Shown piece by piece: positions 8,201-15,090 of a DNA stretch of 47,395 nucleotides; the stretch's first letter is position 1, and the number at the start of each line of letters is the position of its first letter. Source of the DNA: Candidatus Segatella intestinihominis (GTDB lineage: Bacteria; Bacteroidota; Bacteroidia; Bacteroidales; Bacteroidaceae); NCBI GenBank assembly GCA_900548535.1, contig URLG01000014.1:1-47395 (forward strand), read 5' to 3'. The notes beneath the pieces are model-generated. The model was not told the DNA's origin and did not search any database. It saw only the letters and a list, made by a program, of their open reading frames with translations. The position numbers and the translations under genes are program-made.

Positions 8201-10267
8201 GGAGCCATGAAATTAGAGGGAGGCTTCTTGGTGCTCTACAATGCCATGGCAATTCATCGCAAGAAGGAGCCAAAGTTGCGCTATAAGCTAGAGGATTATC
8301 GTATGCTCGATGAATTCTACAAGCAGAAGATACAGCAAATTCACATCGTGGGCGAATATGCCAACTTGATGGTCAGGGATTATGATGCCGCCCTACAATA
8401 TGTGCAAGATTACTTCCAGATGGATTATCACCGCTTCATCACCAAGTATTTCAAGGGCAACCGAGAGGCTGAGATAGAGCGCAATGTAACGCCATCTAAG
8501 TATAAGCAACTCTTCGGAATGCTCTCCGAGCGACAAAAAGCTATCATCGACGACCATGAGTCTCGCTGCATCGTAGTCGCTGCCGGCCCTGGCAGTGGCA
8601 AGACTCGTGTGCTCGTACATAAGTTAGCCTCTCTCCTATTATTGGAAGATGTAAAGCATGAGCAACTCTTGATGCTCACCTTCTCTCGTGCAGCAGCCAC
8701 CGAATTTAAACAGCGCCTGATGCAGCTCATCGGCAACGCCGCCCACTTTGTAGAGATCAAGACTTTCCATTCTTATTGCTTCGACCTGCTGGGCAGAGTG
8801 GGCAATCTGGACGAGTCGGGAGACGTGGTAAGACAAGCGGCAGAAATGATCAATACAGGAGAAGTGGAGCCTAATCGCATCAGCAAGACAGTGCTCGTAA
8901 TCGACGAGGCACAGGATATGAGCAAGGATGATTATGCCCTGGTTACTGCCCTCATGCATGCCAACGAAGAAATGAGGGTGATAGCCGTGGGCGATGACGA
9001 CCAAAACATCTACGAGTTCAGAGGTTCCAATTCGCAATATCTCTACAAATTGACCCAAACCGAGAATAGCCGATTCATTGAGATGACGGAGAATTATCGC
9101 AGCCATCGCCACATCGTAGATGCTGCCAACGATTTCGCCAGAGGCATCAGACAGCGCATCAAGTCAACGCCTATCATCTCCATGAGCCAAGAAGATGGCG
9201 AGGTCAAAATCGTGAAGCATCCTTACGACATCAACGATAAAGTCGTATACATGTATCAACCAATAGTAGAAGACGTTATACGATTACAAGAAAGTATTAC
9301 TTCATCATCAAAACTCGGTTCATCCGATGGTTCAATCCCTAAGGAATCATCGTCTATCAGCATTCTCACTCAAACCAATGAGGAGGCAGTCATTATGCTC
9401 GCCCTCCTCCATAAGCATGGCATCAAGGCAAAGTTAGTACAGTCGATGGATGGCTTGCGTTTTTGGAATCTTGCCGAGGTAAGATACTTCTTGAAACATA
9501 TAGACCAAGGCATCAAGGAGACGAAATCTCCTATCATCTCAGATGACATTTGGGAGGCTGCCAAGCATCAGACTTTCCAGAAATATGCCGCCAGTCAAGC
9601 CTTGCCATACCTGCGCCGCAGTCTTCAGATATTTGAGCAAACCAATCGTGCCAAATACTATAGCGACCTCAGAGAATTTGTGTTTGAATCATCGGTAGAA
9701 GACTTCTGCGACATCAAGAAATCGGACATCGTGGTAAGTACCATCCACAAGGCAAAAGGCCATGAGTTCGACCATGTATTCATGCTCATCACTCAACCCG
9801 AACATCCTACCGATGACGTGCTGCGCCGATATTATGTGGGTATGACTCGTGCCAAGCAAACGCTCACCATCCATACCAATGGCAATCTCTTCGACGGCAT
9901 CCACAATGCCCAGCATCTCTATGACGGCAAAGCCTATACCGAGCCAGATGAGATAGTGCTCCAGCTCTCCCACAAGGACGTAAACTTAGGTTTCTCCAAG
10001 CCTCATAAGAACGAGATCTTATCGCAAAGAAGTGGTAATATTCTTACCTACCACGACCATTGCCTCAGCCTCCCCACGACAGGCAGAGACATCGCCCAGC
10101 TATCCATCAAGATGAAGGAGCGCATAGGCAAATGGGAGCTGAAAGGCTATAAGGTAACCGCCGCCCATGTCCGCTTCATCGTAGCATGGAAACCGAAAGA
10201 TGCGCCAAGGGATGAGAAGGAATCTGCCATCGTGCTCGCAGACTTGGTGATGAAAAGACAATGTTAG
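5228..10267 (+). CDS. Fusion: DEDD exonuclease - RecQ helicase - UvrD/Rep helicase
   Basis: A 1679-residue single frame holding three DNA-processing modules. Residues 40-150 form a DnaQ-like 3'-5' exonuclease: FVDTEVG (Asp45, Glu47), GHNIIHHD (Asp97) and NPVNDCEKAKELL (Asp143). A cysteine/histidine cluster, CHHRCTEGCEYC, at 263-274 may bind zinc. RecQ helicase follows: PTGGGKS at 320-326, VIDEAHCFSAWGQDFR from 421, QEAGRAGRD near 620, then winged-helix-like sequence. From about 1100 comes an SF1A helicase: AAGPGSGKTR near 1118, VIDEAQD near 1223, VSTIHKAKGHEFD near 1501 and YYVGMTRAKQ near 1533. All key motifs look intact, so exonuclease, RecQ (3'-5') and UvrD activities could act on one substrate, probably in repair or anti-phage defence. 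It is monocistronic with its own promoter. Confidence 0.88.
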   Translation: MSIFSIIFGKKNVKASDSATKQEAEPVVSDIELNDARKDHIAFVDTEVGLKDHKIHDIGALRYDGATFHQASKTELEKFLEEGKVDFICGHNIIHHDAHYLQLNGILIDTLYLSPLLFPKHPYHHLVKDDKLMSEQMNNPVNDCEKAKELLMDEIATWNKLSENKKRIFTLLLQQEEEFKGFLIYVGATGTSSDAIKEVSDTILSEYKNHICAHADIASLIVLSPCGLAYALALIGTDDYLSVTPGWVLHNYPEVEHIISTLCHHRCTEGCEYCHRMLNIHHNLKQIFGYDAFRTYDGEPLQENAVQAAVDGQSLLAIFPTGGGKSLTFQLPALMDGRTVHGLTVVISPLQSLMKDQVDNLADRGITDAVTINGLLDPISRSLAIERVQSGDATLLYIAPEMLRSKTIERILMARHVVRFVIDEAHCFSAWGQDFRVDYLYIGKFIKEYQERKFGKDEMARNGGRTLIPVSCFTATAKQKVVQDICDYFKHWLGSDLQLFASSASRTNLHYSVIHVDSDGDKYNLLRNLVEETNCPTIIYVSRTKRTRELAMKLTRDGMTALPYNGKMDADEKIHNQDAFMTDQVSIIVATSAFGMGVDKSDVGLVIHYDISDSLENYVQEAGRAGRDPHLHAKCFVLYSDEDLDKHFILLNQTKLSISEIQQVWKAIKDFTKKRPYVSCSALEIARQAGWDDSVSDIETRVRTALSALEQSGYIERGNNIPHVYATGITVKNMDEARLRLTESPLFSKDEIQNAVRIIKSLITQKHIARAQDSEAESRIDYLADILGLSKRDVISAVDRMRQEGILADTRDISAYLQDISDTQRKPQQMLEKYAKLERYILEHIPDDSLQITYKQFNDNAVHDGITTSTEKQIRTLLYFLVVKGYAHKKEDGIRNLIVTRDKDIDTIIKRFERRIEVCRFIIERLYSLAEKEETKTGENIKLAAEYSKPLQFSVVELLNDLKSSNQSLFCDFASLQLEDVEEALLYLSKIGAMKLEGGFLVLYNAMAIHRKKEPKLRYKLEDYRMLDEFYKQKIQQIHIVGEYANLMVRDYDAALQYVQDYFQMDYHRFITKYFKGNREAEIERNVTPSKYKQLFGMLSERQKAIIDDHESRCIVVAAGPGSGKTRVLVHKLASLLLLEDVKHEQLLMLTFSRAAATEFKQRLMQLIGNAAHFVEIKTFHSYCFDLLGRVGNLDESGDVVRQAAEMINTGEVEPNRISKTVLVIDEAQDMSKDDYALVTALMHANEEMRVIAVGDDDQNIYEFRGSNSQYLYKLTQTENSRFIEMTENYRSHRHIVDAANDFARGIRQRIKSTPIISMSQEDGEVKIVKHPYDINDKVVYMYQPIVEDVIRLQESITSSSKLGSSDGSIPKESSSISILTQTNEEAVIMLALLHKHGIKAKLVQSMDGLRFWNLAEVRYFLKHIDQGIKETKSPIISDDIWEAAKHQTFQKYAASQALPYLRRSLQIFEQTNRAKYYSDLREFVFESSVEDFCDIKKSDIVVSTIHKAKGHEFDHVFMLITQPEHPTDDVLRRYYVGMTRAKQTLTIHTNGNLFDGIHNAQHLYDGKAYTEPDEIVLQLSHKDVNLGFSKPHKNEILSQRSGNILTYHDHCLSLPTTGRDIAQLSIKMKERIGKWELKGYKVTAAHVRFIVAWKPKDAPRDEKESAIVLADLVMKRQC

Positions 10268-10286
10268 GGCAACAAGGCTTAACTCC

Positions 10287-11264
10287 TTACTTCAAAAACT
10301 CCTTTACCTTCTGGGTATATTCCTCATGATGGTCGCGATAAGCCATCGCGTGGATGGAGCCTTTGGCGATGAAGATGGATTTCTTGCCTTTCGTCTTTGC
10401 CTCATATAGCGGCTGAAGCATACGATAAGGCACGAAGTCATCTTTGTCGCCGTGGATAAAGAGCATCGGCTTGGTGCTCTTCCTTACCTGCTCTATCTGC
10501 TGAGCCTCAGCAAACGACCAACCATACTTCAAGTTGCAGAGTTCGGAGGTGGTATTCATCAATGGAAAAGATGGCAAGCCGAACTGTTCCTTGAGCTGGG
10601 CAGCAAACTCATCCCATACGCTCGAATACCCACAATCCTCCACAAAGCATTTCACGTAATCGGGAGTCTTCTCACCCGATACCGCCATCACCGTAGCTGC
10701 TCCCATCGAAATGCCATGCAGCACTTGCTGGGTATGAGAGAAGACATCATCTGCCACTTCCGACCATCGGATGACATCCCATCTATCCTTCCATCCCATT
10801 TGGATATGGTCGCCCTCACTCTCGCCATGACCATAGAGGTCTGGCAGGAGCACATTATATCCCATATCGTGATTGTAGAGATAGGCGATATGGAGCATAC
10901 CCTCGGCACGCACCTTATAGCCATGCACCACTACCGCCGTCTTATCGGTTGGCTTGGGTGCATAGAGATAGATGGCATGTGCCTTATAGCCCGATGGCAT
11001 CACCACAAAGGTATCCCTGACTGCATGGTTCTGATAAACAGAATCCATCCATGCCACTGTCCAAGGGCATTCCTTACGAATACGTTCACGCTGAGCCTCA
11101 GCCGTTTTTCTATCTTGCTGGGGATAGCCCAAAGAATATTTGAGCATATAGCTACTGCCGCCACCCACGATGGCGATGATGAGCAACAGGGCTGCCACTA
11201 TGCCCCATCCTATTTTCTTATTTCTATGATTCTTCTTCATTCTTTTTTTCTGTTTAAATACCAT
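10287..11264 (-). CDS. Membrane-anchored alpha/beta hydrolase
   Basis: A 325-residue protein with a single N-terminal transmembrane segment (about 18-40, IGWGIVAALLLIIAIVGG) that anchors the catalytic domain outside the cytoplasm. The triad is visible: Ser186 in GISMGAA, Asp275 in HGDKDDFVPY and His305 in KGSIHAMAY; VVHGYKVR gives the oxyanion region. It belongs to the serine aminopeptidase/hydrolase_4-like group that includes lysophospholipases and acyl-peptide hydrolases; the substrate is unknown. The start at 11264 is supported by GAGG six bases upstream, although a second methionine (residue 9) is possible. It is convergent with the helicase fusion, with only 19 bases between their stops. 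Confidence 0.85.
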   Translation of the reverse strand: MVFKQKKRMKKNHRNKKIGWGIVAALLLIIAIVGGGSSYMLKYSLGYPQQDRKTAEAQRERIRKECPWTVAWMDSVYQNHAVRDTFVVMPSGYKAHAIYLYAPKPTDKTAVVVHGYKVRAEGMLHIAYLYNHDMGYNVLLPDLYGHGESEGDHIQMGWKDRWDVIRWSEVADDVFSHTQQVLHGISMGAATVMAVSGEKTPDYVKCFVEDCGYSSVWDEFAAQLKEQFGLPSFPLMNTTSELCNLKYGWSFAEAQQIEQVRKSTKPMLFIHGDKDDFVPYRMLQPLYEAKTKGKKSIFIAKGSIHAMAYRDHHEEYTQKVKEFLK

Positions 11265-11668
11265 TATAACCTCTTTCTATCATCACTAGAATATAGTTCA
11301 ACGGTGCTAAATTACAATAATTTGCTGAAACAAACAAACTTTTCCTCCTCATTTTGCGTTAATTACGAATTTTATACGTATCTTTGTCCCCAAAAAGAAC
11401 ACCACTTAACTTTTTAAAGAACAAAACAGTATGTGGTGGCAGCCAATGCTAAGTTCAAACTCTTCAGAGCACAGCTGCATGAAGTAATTGATGTAAAGTT
11501 CTTCCTGTTTAGGTTAACTAACATCTACGCCTAACACAGGTTTATGCTGGTGCTCCGAATTTTTGCTGCAATTATAACAACTTTTATGTTATAGAGATAT
11601 TCGCTGAATGAAGTGAGAACAAGTCTTTTGCGTAAACTTTTTGTTAATCTCTCTGAAAATATTCATCA
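11265..11668 (+). other. Intergenic region with a promoter and possible small RNA
   Basis: No convincing gene lies in this stretch. A good promoter is visible: TTTTG at 11352-11356 and TATCTTTG at 11379-11386. It would start an RNA near 11393 that contains a CACCAC/GTGGTG pairing (about 11402-11436) and two poor short frames: a 17-codon ATG frame at 11431 and a GTG-started frame ending in the stop after ATCTACGCC. A small RNA or a decayed gene is plausible. No strong terminator is seen before the next promoter at 11669. Confidence 0.4.
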
Positions 11669-11693
11669 TTGCCGACACTTTTATATACTTTTG
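11669..11693 (+). promoter_or_regulatory. Promoter of NlpE-like lipoprotein gene
   Basis: TACTTTTG at 11686-11693 fits TAnnTTTG, with TTG at 11669-11671 as the likely -33 element. The leader to ATG 11752 is about 50 bases and ends in GAGAAG, a usable ribosome site. Confidence 0.65.
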
Positions 11694-11751
11694 CAAACTC
11701 ATAGCGATGTATTCGCAAAATAGTAATGAAACATAATTAACTGAGAAGAGT

Positions 11752-12207
11752 ATGAAAAAGAATTTGATGATTTTGGCAGTTGCTGCTCTTGCAGCTCTTA
11801 CTTCTTGCACTGGCAAGAAAACTGCCCACAGTGAGGTGGAAAAGGATTCCACAGATATGGCTGGTTACACAACCACCGGTGACAGCAATGTGGACTTGGC
11901 TTCTGTAGCCGGAACATACGAGGGTACTTTCCCATCGGCAGACGGTCCAGGCATAAAGACGGTGCTCACCATTAATGCAGACAGCACCTATCAGTTGCAG
12001 CAGGATTACATTAACCGCAAGGACGGACATGACGAGGCAAGCGGCACATTCCAAGTGCTTGACAACAATGTTCTGATGCTTGTGCGCCCTTCAAGCGGTG
12101 AACATACCTTCTACAAGGTGAAGGATGCCAACAGTATTGTATTGACTGACTCTGCTGGAAATGAGCCAGAGGGTGAGACCGCAAAATTTTATGTGTTGAA
12201 AAAGTGA
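11752..12207 (+). CDS. NlpE N-terminal-domain lipoprotein
   Basis: A 151-residue lipoprotein. The signal peptide ends LAALTSC, making Cys19 the lipidated residue. The mature part starts with a short linker and then the NlpE_N fold: VAGTYEGTFPSADGPGIKT and LTINADSTYQL match the E. coli NlpE N-terminal repeat. In NlpE this domain senses surface contact and copper and signals to Cpx; Bacteroidota lack CpxA, so the role here is probably a general envelope lipoprotein. The CxxC pair of the family (CADC) is replaced by PSADGP, so metal or redox sensing through those cysteines is not possible. It has its own promoter and terminator and so is monocistronic. Confidence 0.8.
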   Translation: MKKNLMILAVAALAALTSCTGKKTAHSEVEKDSTDMAGYTTTGDSNVDLASVAGTYEGTFPSADGPGIKTVLTINADSTYQLQQDYINRKDGHDEASGTFQVLDNNVLMLVRPSSGEHTFYKVKDANSIVLTDSAGNEPEGETAKFYVLKK

Positions 12208-12224
12208 AATAATATGCGACTTAC

Positions 12225-12263
12225 AAAAACCGTGGATAACGATTTTGCCACTCACGGTTTTTT
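12225..12263 (+). terminator. Terminator after NlpE-like gene
   Basis: Arms AAAAACCGTG (12225-12234) and CACGGTTTTTT (12253-12263) form a clean stem followed by T's; the 5' A run makes it potentially bidirectional. Confidence 0.85.
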
Positions 12264-12271
12264 ATCGGTAA

Positions 12272-12580
12272 TACCAACAAAGACCAGACACCATTACCAA
12301 AAAGACCGCCCAACACCTGATTGGCGTGTGCACAACACGTGATGTGCGTGTGCATATCAGCTGTTATGCGAGCGCACAACAGCTGTTGGGCGGTCAACGA
12401 ATCAATATATCCCAAAGACATAACCTTATCTCTACGACAACTTCTATAGTATCTTTCAAGGACTTCCAGTGCATGTTTCAACCGCTTCCAACGTATCTTT
12501 CAACTGCTATTGATATATCTTTCACCTTCTATCATTATATTTCCGCCCAACTATCATTATATTTCCGTCCAAACATTCGT
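12272..12580. repeat. Mosaic array of degenerate 22-bp tandem units
   Basis: The whole gap between the NlpE-like terminator and the HU-like gene promoter is built of 22-bp-period units in several sequence classes. Two A-rich units share TACCAA(C)AAAGACC (12272, 12295). Units at 12314, 12336, 12358 and 12380 each start with CANNTG (CACCTG, CACGTG, CAGCTG, CAGCTG) and share a GCG(T/A)G(T/C)GCA core. A 12-bp inverted repeat (12304-12315 and 12384-12395, outer sequence GACCGCCCAACA) encloses that block. After a less regular stretch (12400-12448), six units start exactly 22 bases apart at 12449, 12471, 12493, 12515, 12537 and 12559, sharing (G/A)TAT(C/T)TTTC or ATATTTCC. The last abuts the promoter at 12600. 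Confidence 0.8.
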
Positions 12581-12599
12581 TATTATCAGAAGAAATGCT

Positions 12600-12607
12600 T
12601 ACCTTTG
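12600..12607 (+). promoter_or_regulatory. -7 box (TACCTTTG) of HU-like gene
   Basis: TACCTTTG lies 41 bases before ATG 12648. The position expected for the -33 element (about 12573-12577) falls inside the last 22-bp unit, so a protein bound to the array could block or assist polymerase. Confidence 0.65.
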
Positions 12608-12647
12608 TGGCTGCATACAATCTTAACAAAATAAAAGCGAGACAATT

Positions 12648-13253
12648 ATGGCTATCAAATACGAAATACATTACCTGCCCAATGCAGGAGGTGAAGGGGA
12701 GACCCGCAGATTCGCTCATGTCTTCGAAGAACCAGCGATGACGGACAACCAAATGGTGGAACGACTTGCCAAACATAGTTGCATTGGCGAAGCGGAAGCT
12801 ACCAGCGTGCTAATGAAACTACGTGACATCATAGAGGAAGACTTACAAGAAGGTAGAAGAGTCAACATTCCAGGCATCGGATACCTATCCCTGTCTGCCG
12901 ACCTCGACATGGATGAGCTGAAGCCAGACAGCAAGGTTCGTGCCGACTACGTGAGCGTAAGGGGCATCAAGTTTCGTCCCAATGCCGATCTTCTGAAGAC
13001 GGTGAAGCGAAGAGTAAAGTTTGAGAAATCGCAATATTCCTCTCGGTCCTACCCTTTCTCAGAGGAAACGCTCAAGGAGAAAATCAGAGAATACCTCAAG
13101 ACCAACCGCTCCATCAATCGCCGAGTATTGGAACGAGAGTTTTACATCCGCAAGCAGACGGCACTCAACTGGCTCAACCGCCTCGTGGACTCCGGCTTCC
13201 TCATCAAGGAAGGAGCCAGAAACTCACCGGTCTATTTCTTGGCAAAAGAATAG
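12648..13253 (+). CDS. HU-like DNA-binding protein with C-terminal winged helix
   Basis: A 201-residue protein. Residues 1-125 resemble the HU/IHF-type domain common in Bacteroidota (MAIKYEIHYLPN, then the EGRRVNIPGIGYLSLSAD turn and KFRPNADLLKTVKRR, equivalent to the HU arm and dimer region). Residues 135-201 look like a winged helix: LKEKIREYLKTNRSINRRVL, a recognition-like segment RKQTALNWLNRLVDSGFL and a wing near VYFLAKE. The combination suggests a sequence-specific nucleoid or regulatory protein. The 22-bp array immediately upstream and overlapping its promoter is an obvious candidate binding site, which would make it autoregulated (inference). murQ follows after 76 bases and is probably cotranscribed. 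Confidence 0.75.
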   Translation: MAIKYEIHYLPNAGGEGETRRFAHVFEEPAMTDNQMVERLAKHSCIGEAEATSVLMKLRDIIEEDLQEGRRVNIPGIGYLSLSADLDMDELKPDSKVRADYVSVRGIKFRPNADLLKTVKRRVKFEKSQYSSRSYPFSEETLKEKIREYLKTNRSINRRVLEREFYIRKQTALNWLNRLVDSGFLIKEGARNSPVYFLAKE

Positions 13254-13301
13254 GAGGATTATCATATAAGGAGGAAAAGTTATCTCACAGGAAAGGAGAA
13301 G

Positions 13302-13346
13302 ATGCGTTACATAAGAAGGAGAAAACATCATGAACAAGGAAAGTAG
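13302..13346 (+). CDS. Possible 14-codon upstream frame overlapping murQ start
   Basis: ATG 13302 follows AAAGGAGAAG, the best ribosome site in this region. The frame reads MRYIRRRKHHEQGK and stops at 13344-13346, inside murQ, whose ATG is at 13330. Translation of this basic leader would load ribosomes next to the murQ start and could couple or compete with it. It is short and may be incidental. Confidence 0.3.
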   Translation: MRYIRRRKHHEQGK

Positions 13347-14160
13347 AATCACGGAGCAAAGCTCGCTCTACGAGCATCTGGAAGAAATGAGCATAGAGGA
13401 ACTGACTGCCCATATCAATACAGAGAACAAGAAGGTAGCTTTGGCGATAGAGGATGCCTTGCCTGCCATCAACCCATTGATATCCGCCATCGAACAGCAA
13501 GTGAAGAACGGCGGAAGACTCTTCTATGCCGGTTGCGGAACTGGCGGAAGACTTGCAACGCTCGACACCATCGAAGTACAAAACACCTACGGCATTGACG
13601 GCACTCAGATACAAGCCATCTTCCCTGGCGGTATCGGATGCCTCACGCAAACCAAGGAGTCTCGTGAGGATGACTTGGAGGATGGATGGAAACAGTTGCA
13701 AGACAAGGAGATAACGACAAAAGACTTCGTGCTCGGCTTCTCTGCCAGCGGCACTACCCCCTTCGTACTCTCCATCTTGAAACATTGCAAGGCAGAAGGA
13801 ATCCCTACGGGATGCATCGTCAACAATCCTCACTCTCCCATTGCCCAGCAAGCTGATTATCCCGTGGAAGTCTTCACAGGGCCTGAGTTTGTGACAGGCA
13901 GCACAAGAATGAAAGCAGGAAGTTCGCAGAAGATGATACTGGACATGATTAGCACGAGCTTACAAATACGCCAAGGCAGAGTGGAAGGCAACAAGATGGT
14001 GAACGCCAAGCTCATCAATCACAAACTCATCGACCGAGCTTGCCGCATCTTCATCGAGCGTCATCCGGAATATGCCGAAAAATATGAGGAAGTGAAGCAA
14101 ATGATATTGAAAGCAGGAAGCGTGAAAAAGGCAGAAAAGTTATTAAGAAAACAAAGATGA
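13330..14160 (+). CDS. murQ: N-acetylmuramic acid 6-phosphate etherase
   Basis: A 276-residue SIS-domain enzyme that cleaves the lactyl ether of MurNAc-6-phosphate to GlcNAc-6-phosphate and D-lactate in cytoplasmic recycling of peptidoglycan sugar. Landmarks: ITEQSSLYEHLEEMS at the start, YAGCGTGGRLATLD (phosphosugar site), the catalytic Glu82 in DTIEVQNTYG, GFSASGTTPFV (second SIS motif), CIVNNPHSPI and the family signature GPEFVTGSTRMKAGSSQK. Length is slightly below E. coli MurQ (298) but all motifs are present. A ribosome site AAGGAGAAAA precedes ATG 13330. It lies 76 bases downstream of the HU-like gene in the same direction; no other MurNAc-recycling gene is adjacent. Confidence 0.93.
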   Translation: MNKESRITEQSSLYEHLEEMSIEELTAHINTENKKVALAIEDALPAINPLISAIEQQVKNGGRLFYAGCGTGGRLATLDTIEVQNTYGIDGTQIQAIFPGGIGCLTQTKESREDDLEDGWKQLQDKEITTKDFVLGFSASGTTPFVLSILKHCKAEGIPTGCIVNNPHSPIAQQADYPVEVFTGPEFVTGSTRMKAGSSQKMILDMISTSLQIRQGRVEGNKMVNAKLINHKLIDRACRIFIERHPEYAEKYEEVKQMILKAGSVKKAEKLLRKQR

Positions 14161-14318
14161 AATATCATATGCCTTGTACAAAAGCTATTACAATTACGAT
14201 TAAAACAGCCTTTATTGCGTCTTTACTCACAGAAGATACGAATCAATCCATAACAGACTAAAACTGCCCCCATAAAAAATGTCTCTATATTATTAATATA
14301 AGGTATCGTAAATCGTGA

Positions 14319-14717
14319 CTATCCTACTCCCAACAACTCCACCTCAAATATCAAGGTAGAGCCTCCAGGGATGCCTGGCTGTGAGAACTTGCCATATCCC
14401 ATTTCGGCAGGAATGTATAGCTCCCATTGGTCGCCTACGTGCATCTGCTGCATAGCCACAATCCAACCATCTATCAAGTCAGAGAGGCGCATGGCGAAAG
14501 GAGTACCACCACGACTGGAATCAAACTTCTTGCCATTGATGGTCCAGCCTGTGTAGTGCGCTGTTACGATGCTACGCTTGCCTGGACTTGCACCCTTTGG
14601 ATTGCCCGACTTCAACACCTTATAATATATACCACGAGGCAGAGCCTGTACGCCCTCCTCCTTAGCTTTCTCTTCCAGCCAACGCTTGTTGGCCTCTACA
14701 TATTCTCTTTTTGCCAT
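14319..14717 (-). CDS. FKBP-type peptidyl-prolyl cis-trans isomerase
   Basis: The start MAKREYVEANKRW at 14717 gives 132 residues. The frame can be extended upstream to 14771, but that extension contains the TACTTTTG promoter box (14741-14748), while AAGGAAATC just before ATG 14717 is a good ribosome site, so the shorter form is chosen. The FKBP domain is complete: SIVTAHYTGWTINGKKFDSS, then a GTPFAMRLSDLIDGWIVAMQ-like segment, HVGDQWELYIPAEMGYG and GSTLIFEVELLGV. It catalyses proline isomerisation in protein folding. There is no signal peptide, so it is probably cytoplasmic, unlike the lipoprotein FKBPs of many Bacteroidota. Confidence 0.9.
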   Translation of the reverse strand: MAKREYVEANKRWLEEKAKEEGVQALPRGIYYKVLKSGNPKGASPGKRSIVTAHYTGWTINGKKFDSSRGGTPFAMRLSDLIDGWIVAMQQMHVGDQWELYIPAEMGYGKFSQPGIPGGSTLIFEVELLGVG

Positions 14718-14740
14718 GATTTCCTTTATGATTATGTTTG

Positions 14741-14748
14741 CAAAAGTA
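14741..14748 (-). promoter_or_regulatory. -7 box of FKBP gene (decides start)
   Basis: Reading leftwards, TACTTTTG lies 24 bases before ATG 14717. Its place inside the longer possible frame argues against the upstream start. Confidence 0.65.
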
Positions 14749-14829
14749 CAAAAAAGAAAGCAATTAACCATAAAGATTTAGTGAAAAAGGTAAAAAAGAT
14801 ACATTGTACCGCAATTAATCCAAATTAAT

Positions 14830-14878
14830 AAATCAAAAAGCCTACTTGCTCGCAACAAACAAGTAGGCTTTTTGATTT
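14830..14878. terminator. Perfect 19-bp bidirectional hairpin
   Basis: Arms 14830-14848 and 14860-14878 pair perfectly over 19 bp (core AAAAAGCCTACTTG) with an 11-base loop and T runs on both strands. It lies between the FKBP promoter and the minus-strand lipoprotein's own terminator. No gene reads into it from the left, so it may end a small transcript or be a dispersed hairpin. Confidence 0.75.
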
Positions 14879-14899
14879 CAGAAGACTATTACAAGGCTA

Positions 14900-15044
14900 A
14901 AACGTTTTACAACAGCCTACCGCCAGCCATTCCCAACTCCACTTTTGTTACTTGCGGATAAGTTTCCTTATATTTGTCTGTCAAATCCCAAAAGAAAAAT
15001 GACAACCCTAAGTCTCACCCTGCAATTATAAGAATCGCATGTAG
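14900..15044 (-). other. Possible decayed coding remnant
   Basis: Between the two hairpins a minus-strand frame reads DLTDKYKETYPQVTKVELG followed by MAGGRLL and a stop (about 14906-15012). It has protein-like composition but is closed upstream by a TGA and has no start. I do not recognise it. Otherwise I see nothing in this gap. Confidence 0.25.
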
Positions 15045-15078
15045 AAAAGAGGGTGTGTCATAAGCCACACCCTCTTTC
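15045..15078 (-). terminator. Terminator of the receptor 1/lipoprotein transcript
   Basis: AGAGGGTGTG (15048-15057) pairs with CACACCCTCT (15066-15075); reading leftwards it is followed by TTTTC. It lies 13 bases after the lipoprotein stop. Confidence 0.85.
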
Positions 15079-15090
15079 AATATTTTCCCA

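Noticed and set aside
10452..11417. Long plus-strand open frame (321 codons) opposite the alpha/beta hydrolase gene
   Set aside because: It mirrors a hydrolase with an intact catalytic triad, has no promoter or protein-like composition and is explained as an antisense shadow. The same holds for open frames at 27793-28842 (opposite the Pif1-like gene) and 42716-43681 (opposite TamL).
12272..12580. CRISPR array
   Set aside because: Units are contiguous and degenerate, with no constant repeat of 23-47 bases separated by unique spacers, and no cas genes lie nearby.
14906..15012. A real gene on the minus strand between the two hairpins
   Set aside because: The frame has no start codon and is closed by a TGA upstream; at most it is a remnant.
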